Source of the DNA: Lucinisca nassula
Lineage: Eukaryota; Mollusca; Bivalvia; Lucinida; Lucinidae
NCBI GenBank assembly: GCA_963580285.1
Contig: OY757014.1
Coordinates: forward strand, 100,752,072 to 100,816,071
Direction of reading: 5' to 3'
Length of the DNA stretch: 64,000 nt
Shown: piece by piece, positions 43,660 to 55,432 of the stretch
Layout: the number at the start of each line of letters is the position of its first letter
Numbering within the stretch: the stretch's first letter is position 1
Made by a program: the position numbers and the translations under genes
The notes under the pieces: generated by a model
The model's database searches: none
The model's input: the letters and a program-made list of their open reading frames with translations, nothing else
What the model was told of the DNA's origin: nothing

Positions 43660-43790
43660 TTTTTGTTTGTTTGATTTTAGGTTTAACGTCTCCGTCAACT
43701 CTGTAAAGGTCATTTTGGAGACGTTGCTTCCAATTTTGTGGGACTTTTACCCGACATTGAGATGAAATGACATCCCAAGCCATGTCGCCC
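43660..43790 (-). mobile_element. SINE-1, 5'-truncated
   Basis: Tail TTTTTGTTTGTTTGATTTTA to GCCATGTCGCCC. Flanks AATGAAGCAT (43650-43659) and AACGAAGCAT (43791-43800) form a 10-bp duplication with one mismatch. Confidence 0.85.
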
Positions 43791-43829
43791 AACGAAGCAT
43801 GCCTATGCAAGTTTCAATACAGAAACGCG

Positions 43830-44575
43830 CGGCTAGTGGTCCAGGAAGAAGACTGGTCACAAGTCAAATTCTCAACCAGCAGACAGGTTGAGTGCGTAAT
43901 GATCCAGATGCTGGTACAAGCCCTCAACATCTCCTACCGGCTTGGCCATGCAGAAGTGTTGCTTGTAGAAACGCCAAATTCCTGGGACGAACTCGTCGAC
44001 CCCCGCATCTGATGACCTCGAACCGTACAGAATGCCGTTCTCCAAATGTTGGAAAGCGTATCACTCTGTCGCGTACTGGTAGGTTCCACCCGTAGGCTTC
44101 CTGCTAAGCAGGTAGAGGTCGTGATCAATCTAGTGTTGGACAGCTTGACAGTCGCAGTGGTCTTGTACCCGAAAATGCTGGCCGATCGTTGCGAAGTCCA
44201 TGTCTGGCGCGAGCGGTTGGTAGGCTGGTTTAGGCGGCGAAGTCTTGCGTCGTTGCTTCTTTAGTGGCTCCGGCGGTGAAGGTTGAGAAGGCTCTGGCTC
44301 TGGCGAGAATGGCTCTGGTGCAGGCAAAGGTCGCTGCAGTGACGGCGCGGGCACAGATTCGGCGCTGGCTGTCGGAGGTGGTCTGGTGATTGCCGGAGAT
44401 AACAGAACCTCGATGGTCCCCGTCTTTGGTGCTGGTTCTTGTAGTGGTCTCTCCGCCGCAGAAGGCTGCTGTTTCTTCACTGTCTTCTTGAGTCTGGTTG
44501 GTACAGGAGTGCTCAGATCGCAGAGAAGAGTGACAGTGAAACACTGGTGCTGAATGCCTGTGGTCTCTTCAAGCC
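43830..44575 (-). pseudogene. Broken reading frame of unknown family, Pro-rich upstream part
   Basis: One minus-strand phase stays open for long stretches, broken by stops at 44130-44132 (TAG), 44061-44063 (TGA) and 43872-43874 (TGA). Upstream of the first stop it is rich in Pro, Ser and Lys (SPEPEPSQPSPPEPLKKQRR). Below it read YLLSRKPTGGTYQYATE, LENGILYGSRSSDAGVDEF and IWRFYKQHFCMAKPVGDVEG. The composition looks protein-like, but no family is recognised. It may be a decayed transposon or viral-type gene, or chance. The region is GC-richer than its surroundings. Confidence 0.35.
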
Positions 44576-44642
44576 CCCGTGATGTCGGTATGGCTTCAAA
44601 AAAGCCACAAGTGGCTCTGGAAGCAATAATCTTTCATCAGGT

Positions 44643-45605
44643 CTAGGAAAATTGTTTTATTTAAAGGCTGTCTGTAAATTTAAAGACTTTGTAGTCTTAG
44701 GATTTAAAGACTAACACAAGGAAAATCATGCAAATGATGAAACACGAAAAAAATCGCATTCTCATACGGAGCCCCAGTCTTCATCTTATTAAAAGAAATG
44801 TGGTGCTTAAACCTGCATGTACTTTATTTTCTGTAAATACTGTTTTAATGCTAGAAAATAATTCAGCAATGAAACAACTCAGTTCCTTCCCTTAGACCAC
44901 AAATGCGGTGAAACTCCACAGAAAATATATGACAAGGGCCGAACATGAGATGAGTTTCGTTCTGATGTCCTTTCGTTTTCGAACATTTTACTGTTGTAGG
45001 CAGTCTGAAACGTTCATCAATTTTATTTGTCAGAAAAATTGTCTGTCGAATCGAGTGGTCAGGTCAGTATGTTGACAAAATGAGTTAGATATTATACACT
45101 TTTATTCCTTAGCTCATTTTACATATGAATCTTACTCCAAACCTGTTTTTCTGAGAAATCTTCAATTATGGTTGAAGGAATTTAATTAAGTAAAGCTTAC
45201 TATTTGATTTGCAGTTACACATGATAAAGGCGACAGGGCTTTAGATGTCATTTCATCTCAATGTCGGGTAAAAGTCCCACACAATTGGAAGCAACGTCTT
45301 CAAAATGACCTTTACAGTGTTGACGGGGACGTTAAACCTCAAATCAAACAAACAAACAAACACATGATAAAATATTCCACCGATAACGACTTGATTACTA
45401 TAAAAAGCAAAGTGCGATTTTTTCGCGTTACGCCATTTTCATGGTTTTATTGGTGTCAGTCTTTAAATTTACAGAATTTACAGACAATCTTTAAATTGAT
45501 AGAATGTCCGTAAATAAAACACTTTTCTTGGACAGCATTACAGAATTTACAGACAATCTTTAAATTTATAGAATGTCCTTAAATAAAACACTTTTCTTGG
45601 ACAGA
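44643..45605. mobile_element. Long-TIR DNA element (about 960 bp) splitting a dispersed repeat
   Basis: The left end TAGGAAAATTGTTTTATTTA and right end TAAATAAAACACTTTTCTTG pair as inverted repeats. Inside, ATTTAAAGACTAACACAAGG ... AAAATCGCATTC matches the complement of AGTGCGATTTTTTCGCG ... GGTGTCAGTCTTTAAAT, so arms exceed 100 bp with mismatches. The host repeat (TTTCATCAGGTC | GACATGCTGAG) is continuous across it. No transposase frame. It carries a younger SINE-1. Confidence 0.7.
45229..45359 (+). mobile_element. SINE-1, 5'-truncated, nested in the TIR element
   Basis: GGCGACAGGGCTTTAGATGT to CAAATCAAACAAACAAACAA. A 12-bp exact duplication ACACATGATAAA flanks it (45217-45228, 45360-45371). 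Confidence 0.92.
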
Positions 45606-45665
45606 CATGCTGAGAAGACGATCTGGATTATTCGAGAGCTGAACAGAGAATGATAACACTGCCGA

Positions 45666-47279
45666 ACAGCTCAGCACAGTCATGGTTTGCAAGGAAGAAA
45701 AGGCGTAGTACCCCCAGGTCGCCATCTGGAAATATTTAATGACACTTTTCTTTTCCCCGGGATTTCTATTCTTTTAGCCTTTGGGGAGATAATAGACTAT
45801 GTGGAGGGCAGAACTGAACTGGGTTGGGCTACCCTAGGATGTGGAGAAATATTCATGTAACAAAAAAAAACCTAAGTCAATTTAGATTCAAAACGGTGTT
45901 ATATTATATACTATACGACTTCATATTCCACGTTTCACCACAAATGATTCCTCACGCTACAATATCACAAAGCTTGTTTCTTTTGAAAGAAATTATGTGA
46001 GACACATGCTAAGGGCTAAGGCAATGATCAGGTAAGTCTTGTTTATTAGCACTATGTCACCGAATCATAAAGTGCACAACTGGAAGGGAGGTAATAATGA
46101 AAAATATACAAGAAAGAGCTTCCTAAGAAAACAAAAACAATACACTACAACACAAATATAGTGAAAACTTTTACCAAAAAAAAAAACAAAACCCGAAGAG
46201 AATCCACAACCTATATCTTTGAGTAGAAATACTGCTTACATGTCAGTGCCCTAGCTCGGGCCCAATCTGGCCACAAAAATAGATAGAAGTGGCTGCTCCC
46301 TCCTGAGAAAATAAGAAGTTTGCTGAGTTCAGGGAGAAGTGAGTGTGGCTGGCTAACTATCCCTTGCACTTACAGCAAAGACTCTGATCAGAATGCACTG
46401 AAGCGCAGGCTGATTAGTTTTTGTATACGTTTAAGAACGGTTAACTACGTGTTTTGCTAGGATACTCGCCCCGTATATGGCAATGTCATGTATATTTGTT
46501 TGAAATTTCAAAGCAAACGCAACTGCAGCCATATATACCCGTATGTACTACGGCTATTGCCGTTCTGCTACGTTTAAAATACCCAGTAAAATATAGCCCT
46601 CAATACGTGACGGTGAAACTGTGACCTATGTTGCATGTAATGGATTTTCGCTACATTTATTGCCGTTCTGCTACATTTTTTAAATGTGCTAAAACCTAGC
46701 TCTCAATACGTGACAGCGTGACTGTGGCCTAACTCGTACACGTATGTGCAACGCACTATACCATGCCTAGGCGTCCTCATTATCTTTGATATGAGCATTT
46801 AACAACAACTTTAGTCTGCCTGAGCAATCAAATTTATTTCCGCGCAGTGTACGTGTTACTATTAATTTCGAGTAGCGGTTTTCAGTTACTGGATATCAGT
46901 ATGTTACATGTAACTGTAATGAAGTTGTCATTACATGGATTACATTAGTTTTCTTATTTGTGTTACAATACGTAGGTCGTGTTACTCGTTTATATATGTA
47001 TATTGGATCCGTGGCACCCATAACAAAGATGAGTCATTCCCAGCGGACACATGACATCTAGGCAACGTCTTTCCAACGTTAATGCAACGTCATATCAGTA
47101 AAACTGATTATACTGACACAGAAACTGTAGTGACTTTCAGCCTCAGTAATTGATTCGCTAAGGCTGATAAAACGCCTTTTTCTCGTTGGAGAAGAGGCAG
47201 CTGATTACTATCCTTTCCGTTGCATTCTTACTGTATATCAAATATTTGGTTTGCTCTTCCTGTTGGTGCCACTGGTAAC
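45666..47279. other. No gene recognised; small tandem duplication and P fragment
   Basis: AATCCACAACCTATATCTTT at about 46200 is a family P scrap. 'TATTGCCGTTCTGCTACRTTT ... CTCAATACGTGACRG' occurs twice (about 46556 and 46669, spacing about 113 bp). GCAACGTC motifs recur at 47062-47092. Confidence 0.45.
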
Positions 47280-47555
47280 ATGTTTTCTGTGATGCCGCCC
47301 TTTCTGGCCGTCTTCATCAGTATTTCGCTTTTTCTCAGTTCAAATATATTGCAAATCAGTGTCACGCATACGAAAAGGACGTTGCCAGACGGTTCAACAA
47401 TTTTCGGAAGCTGGGATAAGGATACATTCAACTACAGATATGTTGTGCCGTTTGCTAGCGTAGGCAAGCTTTTTGTGAAACCTCATACTTGTAAATGGAG
47501 TAACTTTCATTTATGGTCATTTCGCCAATTAGACACACTACATAGAAAAAAATGA
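47280..47555 (+). CDS. Small ORF with N-terminal hydrophobic segment, unknown
   Basis: The first ATG of this frame is at 47280 (91 codons). Residues about 5-25 (MPPFLAVFISISLFLSSNIL) look like a signal peptide or membrane anchor. The rest (TKRTLPDGSTIFGSWDKDTF...) is hydrophilic with no recognised domain. A possible splice donor GC|GTAGGC at 47460 would make this a first exon. No neighbouring exon was identified. It could be chance; stated for completeness. Confidence 0.25.
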   Translation: MFSVMPPFLAVFISISLFLSSNILQISVTHTKRTLPDGSTIFGSWDKDTFNYRYVVPFASVGKLFVKPHTCKWSNFHLWSFRQLDTLHRKK

Positions 47556-48518
47556 AGTATCCCGGCATATTTTTGACTGGTTCACATTGTTTCTTCACGT
47601 CGAATGTGAATGCAATTAGCAAATTTTAGCGAGAAGTCTGCACTGGAGCGAAAACGCTTCAAATTTCACATAAACACTGTGGAAAGGTCCTGAGGGACCT
47701 TTCCAATAAGTTTCTGACACTGATTTGCACAGCGGGCAACATTTGTTTGTGCTTTAGTTGCGGGGGCATTAACAGAGTGACAGAAGAGCCAACGCAATTG
47801 TGTTTCCATTTTGACTACAGTAATCTGTGTATACAGTGGGCCAAAAGATCAGAAAATATTGTCTGTGGTATTATGATATACCTGGCTCAACCATAATAAA
47901 ACATCATTACTCTTGGCCATTCAAGCAAGCTGTGCCATTCAGGTATAACAATCGAACTTTTCAAACTTTTTAAGTAGACTGCATAAGTTCAGAGAGTCAT
48001 GCGAAATTGTCTGGTTTACAGACCCATCCGTTTTACTTGCAATTTCATTTTGATTTCAAGAATCTTTGTCATAATAAGCTTCGGCAGGCTCTAGGATTAC
48101 ATTAAATGCAAAAACGCCTGTTAAGAAATGAATGATATGTTTCAATAAAATCCAATTGAATTATTAATGAACACTCATAATTAATTTTGTTTTTGGTGTT
48201 CCCCAGGGTACCATAACTGATACAAATGCTGATTAAAGGAGCTCATACGATACAATCAAGGTTTAAACATACAAATATTTATGTATATATACATATATTG
48301 GTAAGCAATTTCTCGATTGAAAATGTTATACCATATCTACATATGGTTTGAAAAAAAAAAATAAAAATCTGACCAGTACTATTCAATGTTCAAATGCAGT
48401 ATGTTACCGGTCTCTGATTTTGAAGAAAGTTTGATAAAATGTTCTGCACATATATGGACAATTTTCATATTAAAATGATGGGGTGACAAGAACTGCAACA
48501 ATGTGAAATCAAAAGTCA
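47556..48518. other. No gene recognised
   Basis: AT-rich. No supported feature. Confidence 0.4.
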
Positions 48519-49300
48519 AACATACTCCAAAAGATGTTATGGTTGTGAAATCTGGGGTCTGCTCCATATGAAATTGATCATGGTCTGTGAAACTTCAACT
48601 GAACAATAGCAAATGGGATAGAAAAATAATCACAAATGACTACAGCAATGCCTTAAAACAAAATAACTCCAAATTATAAGAAGCTGTTATGTATATATAC
48701 ACTTGTTTGAGGGTACCCCTTTTTCGGATGTGGAAATAAACAAAATAATGGAGATTTATAATGAAAACAGATATGAGAGTGAAATTGCTAAATAATGAAC
48801 AGTCAGTTACCAGGCATTAAATATGCACAATATCATGGAAATCTGTGCGTGGGCAGAACCCGATGGAAATTTACTATAGGCTTGAACTCCCCCTTTCTAT
48901 CCCAGGGTAAAATCACGGATTTCCTTGTCTGGTGTGCAAGAATATTTATTCCCGATCATTGCATCCACTTCTTTTCTACTTGGGGGTTATTATTTTCTAA
49001 AACGTAAACACGAATATGAAGGTCTTATTGGCTTCCAATTTCGATTGGAAGCCATTTAGATTGGATTGGTGATACCCCAGTTTATTTCTGAGCGTCTTAT
49101 GACGTAACTGAGAAAGCCCTACAGATAAGACTGCTCTCCACTTATTTACGCAGTGAATACGCGTTCGGAACAAACAGAATGCAGCGCTCGTCGATGTCTA
49201 TTTATAAAGCGTTTCATGATATCTATTTATAAAGCGTTTCTAAGAAGTCGGGTTACAATAGAAACAGATCCTACTCTCACTTTCGTCCTTGATGGCTGCT

Positions 49301-49609
49301 GGCCCCCGCCCATCGGGGCTTTAAGAAATGAATGGGCTGCATGATGCTTCCACGCAGAGCTGAAACCCACCCGCACACGAGTACTGAGAAACCGCTTAGA
49401 GGATCTACTCGAGTAAGCCTGCCCAGGCAAAGCGGTGCGAGTCGGCGCGTCCATGCTTATAAACCCTATTGGTTTCATTGGGCGTCAGAGATTGAGATGC
49501 CATTTCATCTCAATGTCGGGTAAAGTCCCACAGAATCGGAAGCAACGTCTCCAAAATGACCTATACAGTGTTGACGGGGACGTTAAACCTCAAATCAAAC
49601 AAACAAAAC
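49301..49609 (+). mobile_element. SINE-1, full length (unit 1)
   Basis: Head GGCCCCCGCCCATCGGGGCT, tail CAAATCAAACAAACAAAAC. It contains an extra GGATCTACTCGAGTAAGCCT stretch, shared only with the copy at 50304, so both arose by the segmental duplication and not by two insertions. Confidence 0.88.
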
Positions 49610-50303
49610 CCATAGATGCCAATAAAATATTCCACCTTTATAAGTCTGGAGTGGTCAATTTCTAAGGATAGGGATGTCAGTATTTTTTCCGGTAAGTTTT
49701 ACAAAAATGCATGTACGTTGAGCAAACACTTTAGCTCTTGATCAGATGCGGCGTCTGATCGCGGTCTGCACTATTTTCCAACGTCTCAAAAATGGCAGCT
49801 AGACATATATGGGTTAATTACAATAGTGAACATACTCCAAAAGATTTTATTGTTGTGAAATCTGGGGTCTGCTCCATATGAAATTGATCATGGTCTGTGG
49901 AACTTCAACTGAACAATAGCAAATGGGATAGAAAAATAATCACAAATGACTACAGCAATGCCTTAGAACAAAATAACTCCAAACTATAAGAAGCTGTTAT
50001 GTATATATACACTTGTTTGAGGGTACCCCTTTTTTCGGATGTGGAAATAAACAAAAAAAAATGTAGATTTATAATGAAAACAGATATGAGAGTGGAATTG
50101 CTAAATAATGAACAGTCAGTTACCAGGCATTAAATATGCACAATATCATGGAAATCTGTGCGTTGGCAGAACCCGATGGAAATTTACTATCGTCGATGTC
50201 TATTTATAAAGCGTTTCATGATATCTATTTATTAAGCGTTTCTAAGAAGTCGGTCTACACTAGAAACAGATCCTACTCTCACTTTCGTCGTTGATGGCTG
50301 CTG

Positions 50304-50612
50304 GCCCCCGCCCATCGGGGCTTTAAGAAAAGGATGGGCTGCATGATGCTTCCACGCAGAGCTGAAACCCATCCGCACACGAGTACTGAGAAACCGCTTA
50401 GAGGATCTACTCGAGTAAGCCTGTCCAGGCATGCGGTGCGAGTCGGCGCGTCCATGCTTATAAACCCTATTGGTTTCATTGGGCGTCAGAGATTGAGATG
50501 CCATTTCATCTCAATTGTGGGTAAAGTCCCACAGAACTGGAAGCAACGTCTCCAAAATGACCTATACAGTGTTGACGGGGACGTTAAACCTCAAATCAAA
50601 CAAACAAAACCC
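50304..50612 (+). mobile_element. SINE-1, full length (unit 2)
   Basis: Paralogue of 49301-49609, same internal CTACTCGAGTAAGCCTG insertion, with scattered substitutions. Confidence 0.88.
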
Positions 50613-50926
50613 ATAGATGCCAATAAAATATTCCACCTTTATAAGTCTGGAGTGGTCAATTTCTAAGGATAGGGATGTCAGTATTTTTTCCGGTAAGTTT
50701 TACAAAAATGCATGTACGTTGAGCAAATACTTTAGCTCTTGATCAGATGCGGCGTCTGATCGCGGTCTGCACTATTTTCCAATGTCTCAAAAATGGCGGC
50801 TAGGCATATATGGGTTAATTGCAATAGTGAAGGTCCAGGCATCTCAAATTCTTTCCCATTTCCCGGTACCCCGTGCATGGTGAAATCATCCCTATTGTTG
50901 TATCTTCACTGCAGTAGGGGAGACCG

Positions 50927-51946
50927 GGGCTAGTTGGTCCGAAAAATTCCATTTTTTCAGATGCTGACATAAATACTCATTAGCTTGTAATACTTTTACA
51001 TAATGCAACTAGTATAATCCATTCTCCACCTTATTTCATAGTTTCACGTCCGGAAAATGACAGATTCTTACAAATATTGCCGTGTACCTAGACGGGGTAA
51101 AACGGACCATTTTACCTCACTATCGGGGTAAGTTGGTCCGAGCCGCGGGGAAGGTTGGACGGACTGGGATTCAGCGAGAAAATCAGGAAGTATTGATGGG
51201 TCGATAAATGCCACTCTTGTTGTCCAAAATATGAGAAATTACGTGGCTTCAGTAACAATGCAGTAGACTGTCGGGCGATAATCTTAACACAAATTCCTGA
51301 GATGATCAGCAACCTGTGCATTTTAACAGTCATTTTTCTCAAAAACCGCCGATTTGATTGGAAAACCCCATTTAAGTCATACCATAGAGTAGACCGGGGC
51401 TAGTTGGTCCTAAGATTATAGTTTGTCTTCTACAGCTTGGGCTAATATCCATTTCTCAGAACGATTTTGGTACTATGTCACTTATTCAATAATTTGCAGC
51501 TGTTTATCATTAAGAAAATGCCAGCTTCTGATAAATACAAATGCTTTTTCGACGGACCAACTTACCCATTCGAGAATGGACCAACTTACCCCGACCATAG
51601 CGCCTGGTAGATCTTCACAAATGACAGGAACGTCATTGACTTAAGAAACACCAAATGCACTCATATGAATGCCTTCAGGATAAGTATAATATTTGCAGTT
51701 TTTGCAACACATAAAAAAGACAAACAAATGATTCCAATTGTGATAAACTCACTTTTGTGGTACAAAATCAGTTTTTGTTCTCTAAATTTTTTTACGCCTT
51801 TCTTGATCGCCATCTTATTTTCTTCATAAAGTGTGTCACGATCAAGCATTCCATTGTGCCAAATCATTTTGCCATGACCCTTCTCAGTTCAGAGAAATTG
51901 TGCTCGGACAAACTTGCCCCACGGACCAACTAGCCTCGGTCTCCCC
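50927..51946. mobile_element. TA-flanked TIR element (Tc1/mariner-like MITE), about 1 kb
   Basis: The left end GGGGAGACCGGGGCTAGTTG and right end pair as 24-bp terminal inverted repeats with one mismatch, flanked by TA on both sides (50925-50926, 51947-51948). TA duplication fits the Tc1/mariner group. TIR-like motifs also lie inside: GGGGTAAGTTGGTCC (51126), GACCGGGGCTAGTTGGTCC (51392), GGACCAACTTACCC (51555 and 51578). No transposase frame. Confidence 0.8.
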
Positions 51947-51991
51947 TATTCGACGTAATAAGCTCGAAAGTAACCCTATTTTGTGTGCACT

Positions 51992-52014
51992 GGGGGGGGG
52001 GGGGGGGGGGGGGG
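51992..52014. repeat. Poly(G) tract
   Basis: 23 consecutive G. Confidence 0.95.
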
Positions 52015-52081
52015 CAAAATATAAAACATCTGTGTGCTAAAATTATGGCTTTGATATCTCTTGAACTGGCATTTTTCAGTT

Positions 52082-52300
52082 CATTACGAAAACACGCCTG
52101 TTCAAATAAACAGAGAATTGTGCCGATAAAAAAATCAGATTTTTTCATATGTCTGCTCTAAACATAGATTGTGGGTACTCGTTAGAACCGCCTCGAGTAC
52201 CCACTGTCTAGGTTTGAGCAGATATCCGTGTAACCTCCAGTTTTACTATATACATGAAAGTGGGATTTGAGGGGGTCAAAATTAGGCCGGCGTGTTTTTT
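52082..52300 (-). mobile_element. Family P MITE, palindrome collapsed
   Basis: CATTACGAAAACACGCCTGT at the left, GGCGTGTTTT near 52300. The centre reads GGGTACTCGTTAGAACCGCCTCGAGTACCCA; one palindrome arm is mostly deleted. Confidence 0.75.
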
Positions 52301-52352
52301 CTAGTCCAAATATAGATTGTAGGTCTTTGGTTTGGTATTTTGAGCCCTCCCG

Positions 52353-52376
52353 CCCCCCCCCCCCCCCCCCCCCCCC
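52353..52376. repeat. Poly(C) tract
   Basis: 24 consecutive C immediately before the Helitron-like element. Confidence 0.95.
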
Positions 52377-52383
52377 AAACAAA

Positions 52384-55300
52384 AACTAGAATTGTCAGAG
52401 GATCTGACTATAGCCCCGCTATAGCCCTGTCAGAGGAGAAAGACTCATGAATTAAAGGTAAAGACTTGTGGAGAGGGTTAAATCCCTAACAAGGTACCTA
52501 CGCCTTATAGACTTTTCGCGTTATTAGATCTAAAAAACAGTCTAAGTTAAAAAATAGGTTTTGGATAATGAAAAAAGCACATGCACATCTTCAGACCTAT
52601 ATGAAAACACCTGTTAAATTTCAAAAGGATTGACTAGAACTGTAAGAGGAGTTGCGATCACAAGGTAGCAACTCCCTATACATTTTAACATTAGTAGATC
52701 TCAAAAATTGTCTAAGTTAAAAAAGGTGAAATAAGTGAAAAAAATTATTTAAGGATAATGAAAAAAAAAATATGCATATCTTCAGACCTATATGAAAACA
52801 CCTGTAAAGTTTCAAAAGGATTGACCTAGAACTGTAAGAGGAGTTGTGGTCACAAGGTAGCTACTCCCTATACATTTTAACATTAGTAGATCTCAAAAAT
52901 TGTCTAAGTTAAAAAAGTTGAAATAAGTGAAAAAATTATTTGAGGATGATGAAAAAAGGAATATGCACATCTTCAGACCTATATGAAAACACCTGTAAAG
53001 TTTCAAAAGGATTGACCTAGAACTGTAAGAGGAGTTGTGGTCACAAGGTAGCTACTCCCTATACATTTTAACATTAGTAGATCTCAAAAATTGTCTAAGT
53101 TAAAAAAGGTGAAATAAGTGAAAAAAATTATTTAAGGATAATGAAAAAAGAATATGCATATCTTCAGACCTATATGAAAACACCTGTAAAGTTTCAAAAG
53201 GATTGACCTAGAACTGTAAGAGGAGTTGCGGTAACAAGGTAGCTACTCCCTATACATTTTAACATTAGTAGATCTCAAAAATAGTCTAAGTTAAAAAAGG
53301 TGAAATAAGTGAAAAAAATTATTTAAGGATAATGAAAAAAAGATATGCACATCTTCAGACCTATATGAAAACACCTGTAAAGTTTCAAAAGGATTGACCT
53401 AGAACTGTAAGAGGAGTTGCAGTAACAAGGTACCCACTAATTAGTAGATCTCAAAATTTGTCTAAGTTAAAAAAGGTGAAATAAGTGAAAAAAAATTATT
53501 TAAGGATAATGAAAAAAGAATATGCATATCTTCAGACCTATATGCAAACACCTGTAAAGTTTCAAAAGGATTGACCTAGAACTGTAAGAGGAGTTGCGGT
53601 AACAAGGTAGCTACTCCCTATTCATTTTAGAATTAGTAGATCTCAAAAATTGTCTAAGTTAAAAAAGGTGAAATAAGTAAAAAAAAATATTTAAGGATAA
53701 TGAAAAAAGAATATGCATATCTTCAGACCTATATGAAAACACCTGTAAAGTTTCAAAAGGATTGACCTAGAACTGTAAGAGGAGTTGCGGTAACAAGGTA
53801 GCTACTCCCTATACATTTTAACATTCGTAGATCTCAAAAATAGTCTAGTAAGTTAAAAAAGGTGAAATAAGTGACAAAAATTATTTAAGGATAATGAAAA
53901 AAAGATATGCACATCTTCAGACCTATATGAAAACACCTGTAAAGTTTCAAAAGGATTGACCTAGAACTGTAAGAGGAGTTGCAGTAACAAGGTACCCACT
54001 AATGAGTAGATCTCAAAAATTGTCTAAGTTAAAAAAGGTGAAATAAGTGAAAAAAATTATTTAAGGATAATGAAAAAAGAATATGCATATTTTCAGACCT
54101 ATATGAAAACACCTGTAAAGTTTCAAAAGGATTGACCTAGAACTGTAAGAGGACTTGTGGTCACAAGGTAGCTACTCCCTATACATTTTAACATTAGTAG
54201 ATCTCAAAAATTGTCTAAGTTAAAAAAGGTGAAATAAGTGAAAAAAATTATTTGAGGATGATGAAAAAAGGAATATGCACATCTTCAGACCTATATGAAA
54301 ACACCTGGAAAGTTTCAAAAGGATTGACCTAGAACTGTAAGAAGAGTTGTGGTCACAAGGTAGCTACTCCCTATACATTTTAACATTAGTAGATCTCAAA
54401 AATTGTCTAAGTTAAAAAAGGTGAAATAAGTGAAAAAAATTATTTAAGGATAATGAAAAAAAAATATGCATATCTTCAGACCTATATGAAAACACCTGTA
54501 AAGTTTCAAAAGGATTGACCTAGAACTGTAAGAGGAGTTGCGGTAACAAGGTAGCTACTCCCTATACATTTTAACATTAGTAGATCTCAAAAATAGTCTA
54601 AGTTAAAAAAGGTGAAATAAGTGAAAAAAATTATTTAAGGATAATGAAAAAAAGATATGCACATCTTCAGACCTATATGAAAACACCTGTAAAGTTTCAA
54701 AAGGATTGACCTAGAACTGTAAGAGGAGTTGCAGTAACAAGGTACCCACTAATTAGTAGATCTCAAAAATTGTCTAAGTTAAAAAAGGTGAAATAAGTAA
54801 AAAAAATTATTTAAGGATAATGAAAAAAGAATATGCATATCTTCAGACCTATATGAAAACACCTGTAAAGTTTCAAAAGGATTGACCTAGAACTGTAAGA
54901 GGAGTTGCGGTAACAAGGTAGCTACTCCCTATACATTTTAACATTAGTAGATCTCAAAAATTGTCTAAGTTAAAAAAGGTGAAATAAGTGAAAAACATTA
55001 TTTAAGGATAATGAAAAAAGAATATGCATATCTTCAGACCTATATGAAAACACCTGTAAAGTTTCAAAAGGATTGGCCTAGAACTGTAAGAGGAGTTGCG
55101 GTAACAAGGTAGCTACTCCCTATACATTTTAACATTAGTAGATCTCAAAAATAGTCTAAGTTAAAAAAGGTGAAATAAGTGAAAAAAATTATTTAAGGAT
55201 AATGAAAAAAGAATATGCACATCTTCAGACCTATATGAAAACACCTGTAAAGTTTCAAAAGGATTGACCTAGAACTGTAAGAGGAGTTACGGTAACAAGG

Positions 55301-55432
55301 TACCCACTATCAAATATTACAGACAGACAGAAAGACAGACAGACAGACGGAATTCCGGACAGATTACAGACAGACGGAATTCCGGACAAGCCAAATCCAA
55401 TATAGCCCCCACTTTTTCAAAGCGGGGCTATA
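52384..55432 (+). mobile_element. Helitron-like tandem-core element, family A, complete
   Basis: 5' end AACTAGAATTGTCAGAGG. Subterminal TATAGCCCCGCT (52409-52420) is the exact complement of AGCGGGGCTATA in the 3' hairpin (55401-55432). Between them are a core of 15 tandem units, then a GACAGACAGACGGAATTCCG microsatellite tail. No coding capacity. Layout matches pearl/HINE-type non-autonomous rolling-circle elements of bivalves (Helentron group, established in the literature). Assignment here is by architecture only. Confidence 0.78.
52550..55312 (+). repeat. 15-unit tandem array with a 7-unit higher-order repeat
   Basis: Unit about 191 bp (CTTCAGACCTATATGAAAAC, GTTTCAAAAGGATTGACCTA, GTAGATCTCAAAAATTGTCT). 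TTCAGACC marks fall at 52590, 52781, 52972, 53163, 53353, 53531, 53722, 53915, 54092, 54283, 54474, 54665, 54842, 55032 and 55223. Units 2-8 and 9-15 have the same order of variants, including the 177-178-bp short units, giving a higher-order period of about 1311 bp. Confidence 0.88.

Larger units (their letters stand above)
48519..50834. repeat. Tandem segmental duplication (unit 1: 48519-49826; unit 2: 49827-50834)
   Basis: ATACTCCAAAAGATGTTATG (48520) and ATACTCCAAAAGATTTTATT (49832) start co-linear units. Both contain CTGGGGTCTGCTCCATATGA, CCCGATGGAAATTTACTAT, CGATGTCTATTTATAAAGCG, a SINE-1 and GATCAGATGCGGCGTCTGAT. Unit 2 lacks the ~308 bp at 48879-49186 of unit 1, which include a scrap of element Q (48895-48940). 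Confidence 0.85.

Noticed and set aside
52550..55312. CRISPR array
   Set aside because: Units are ~191 bp and repeated end to end without unique spacers; eukaryotic satellite-type array.
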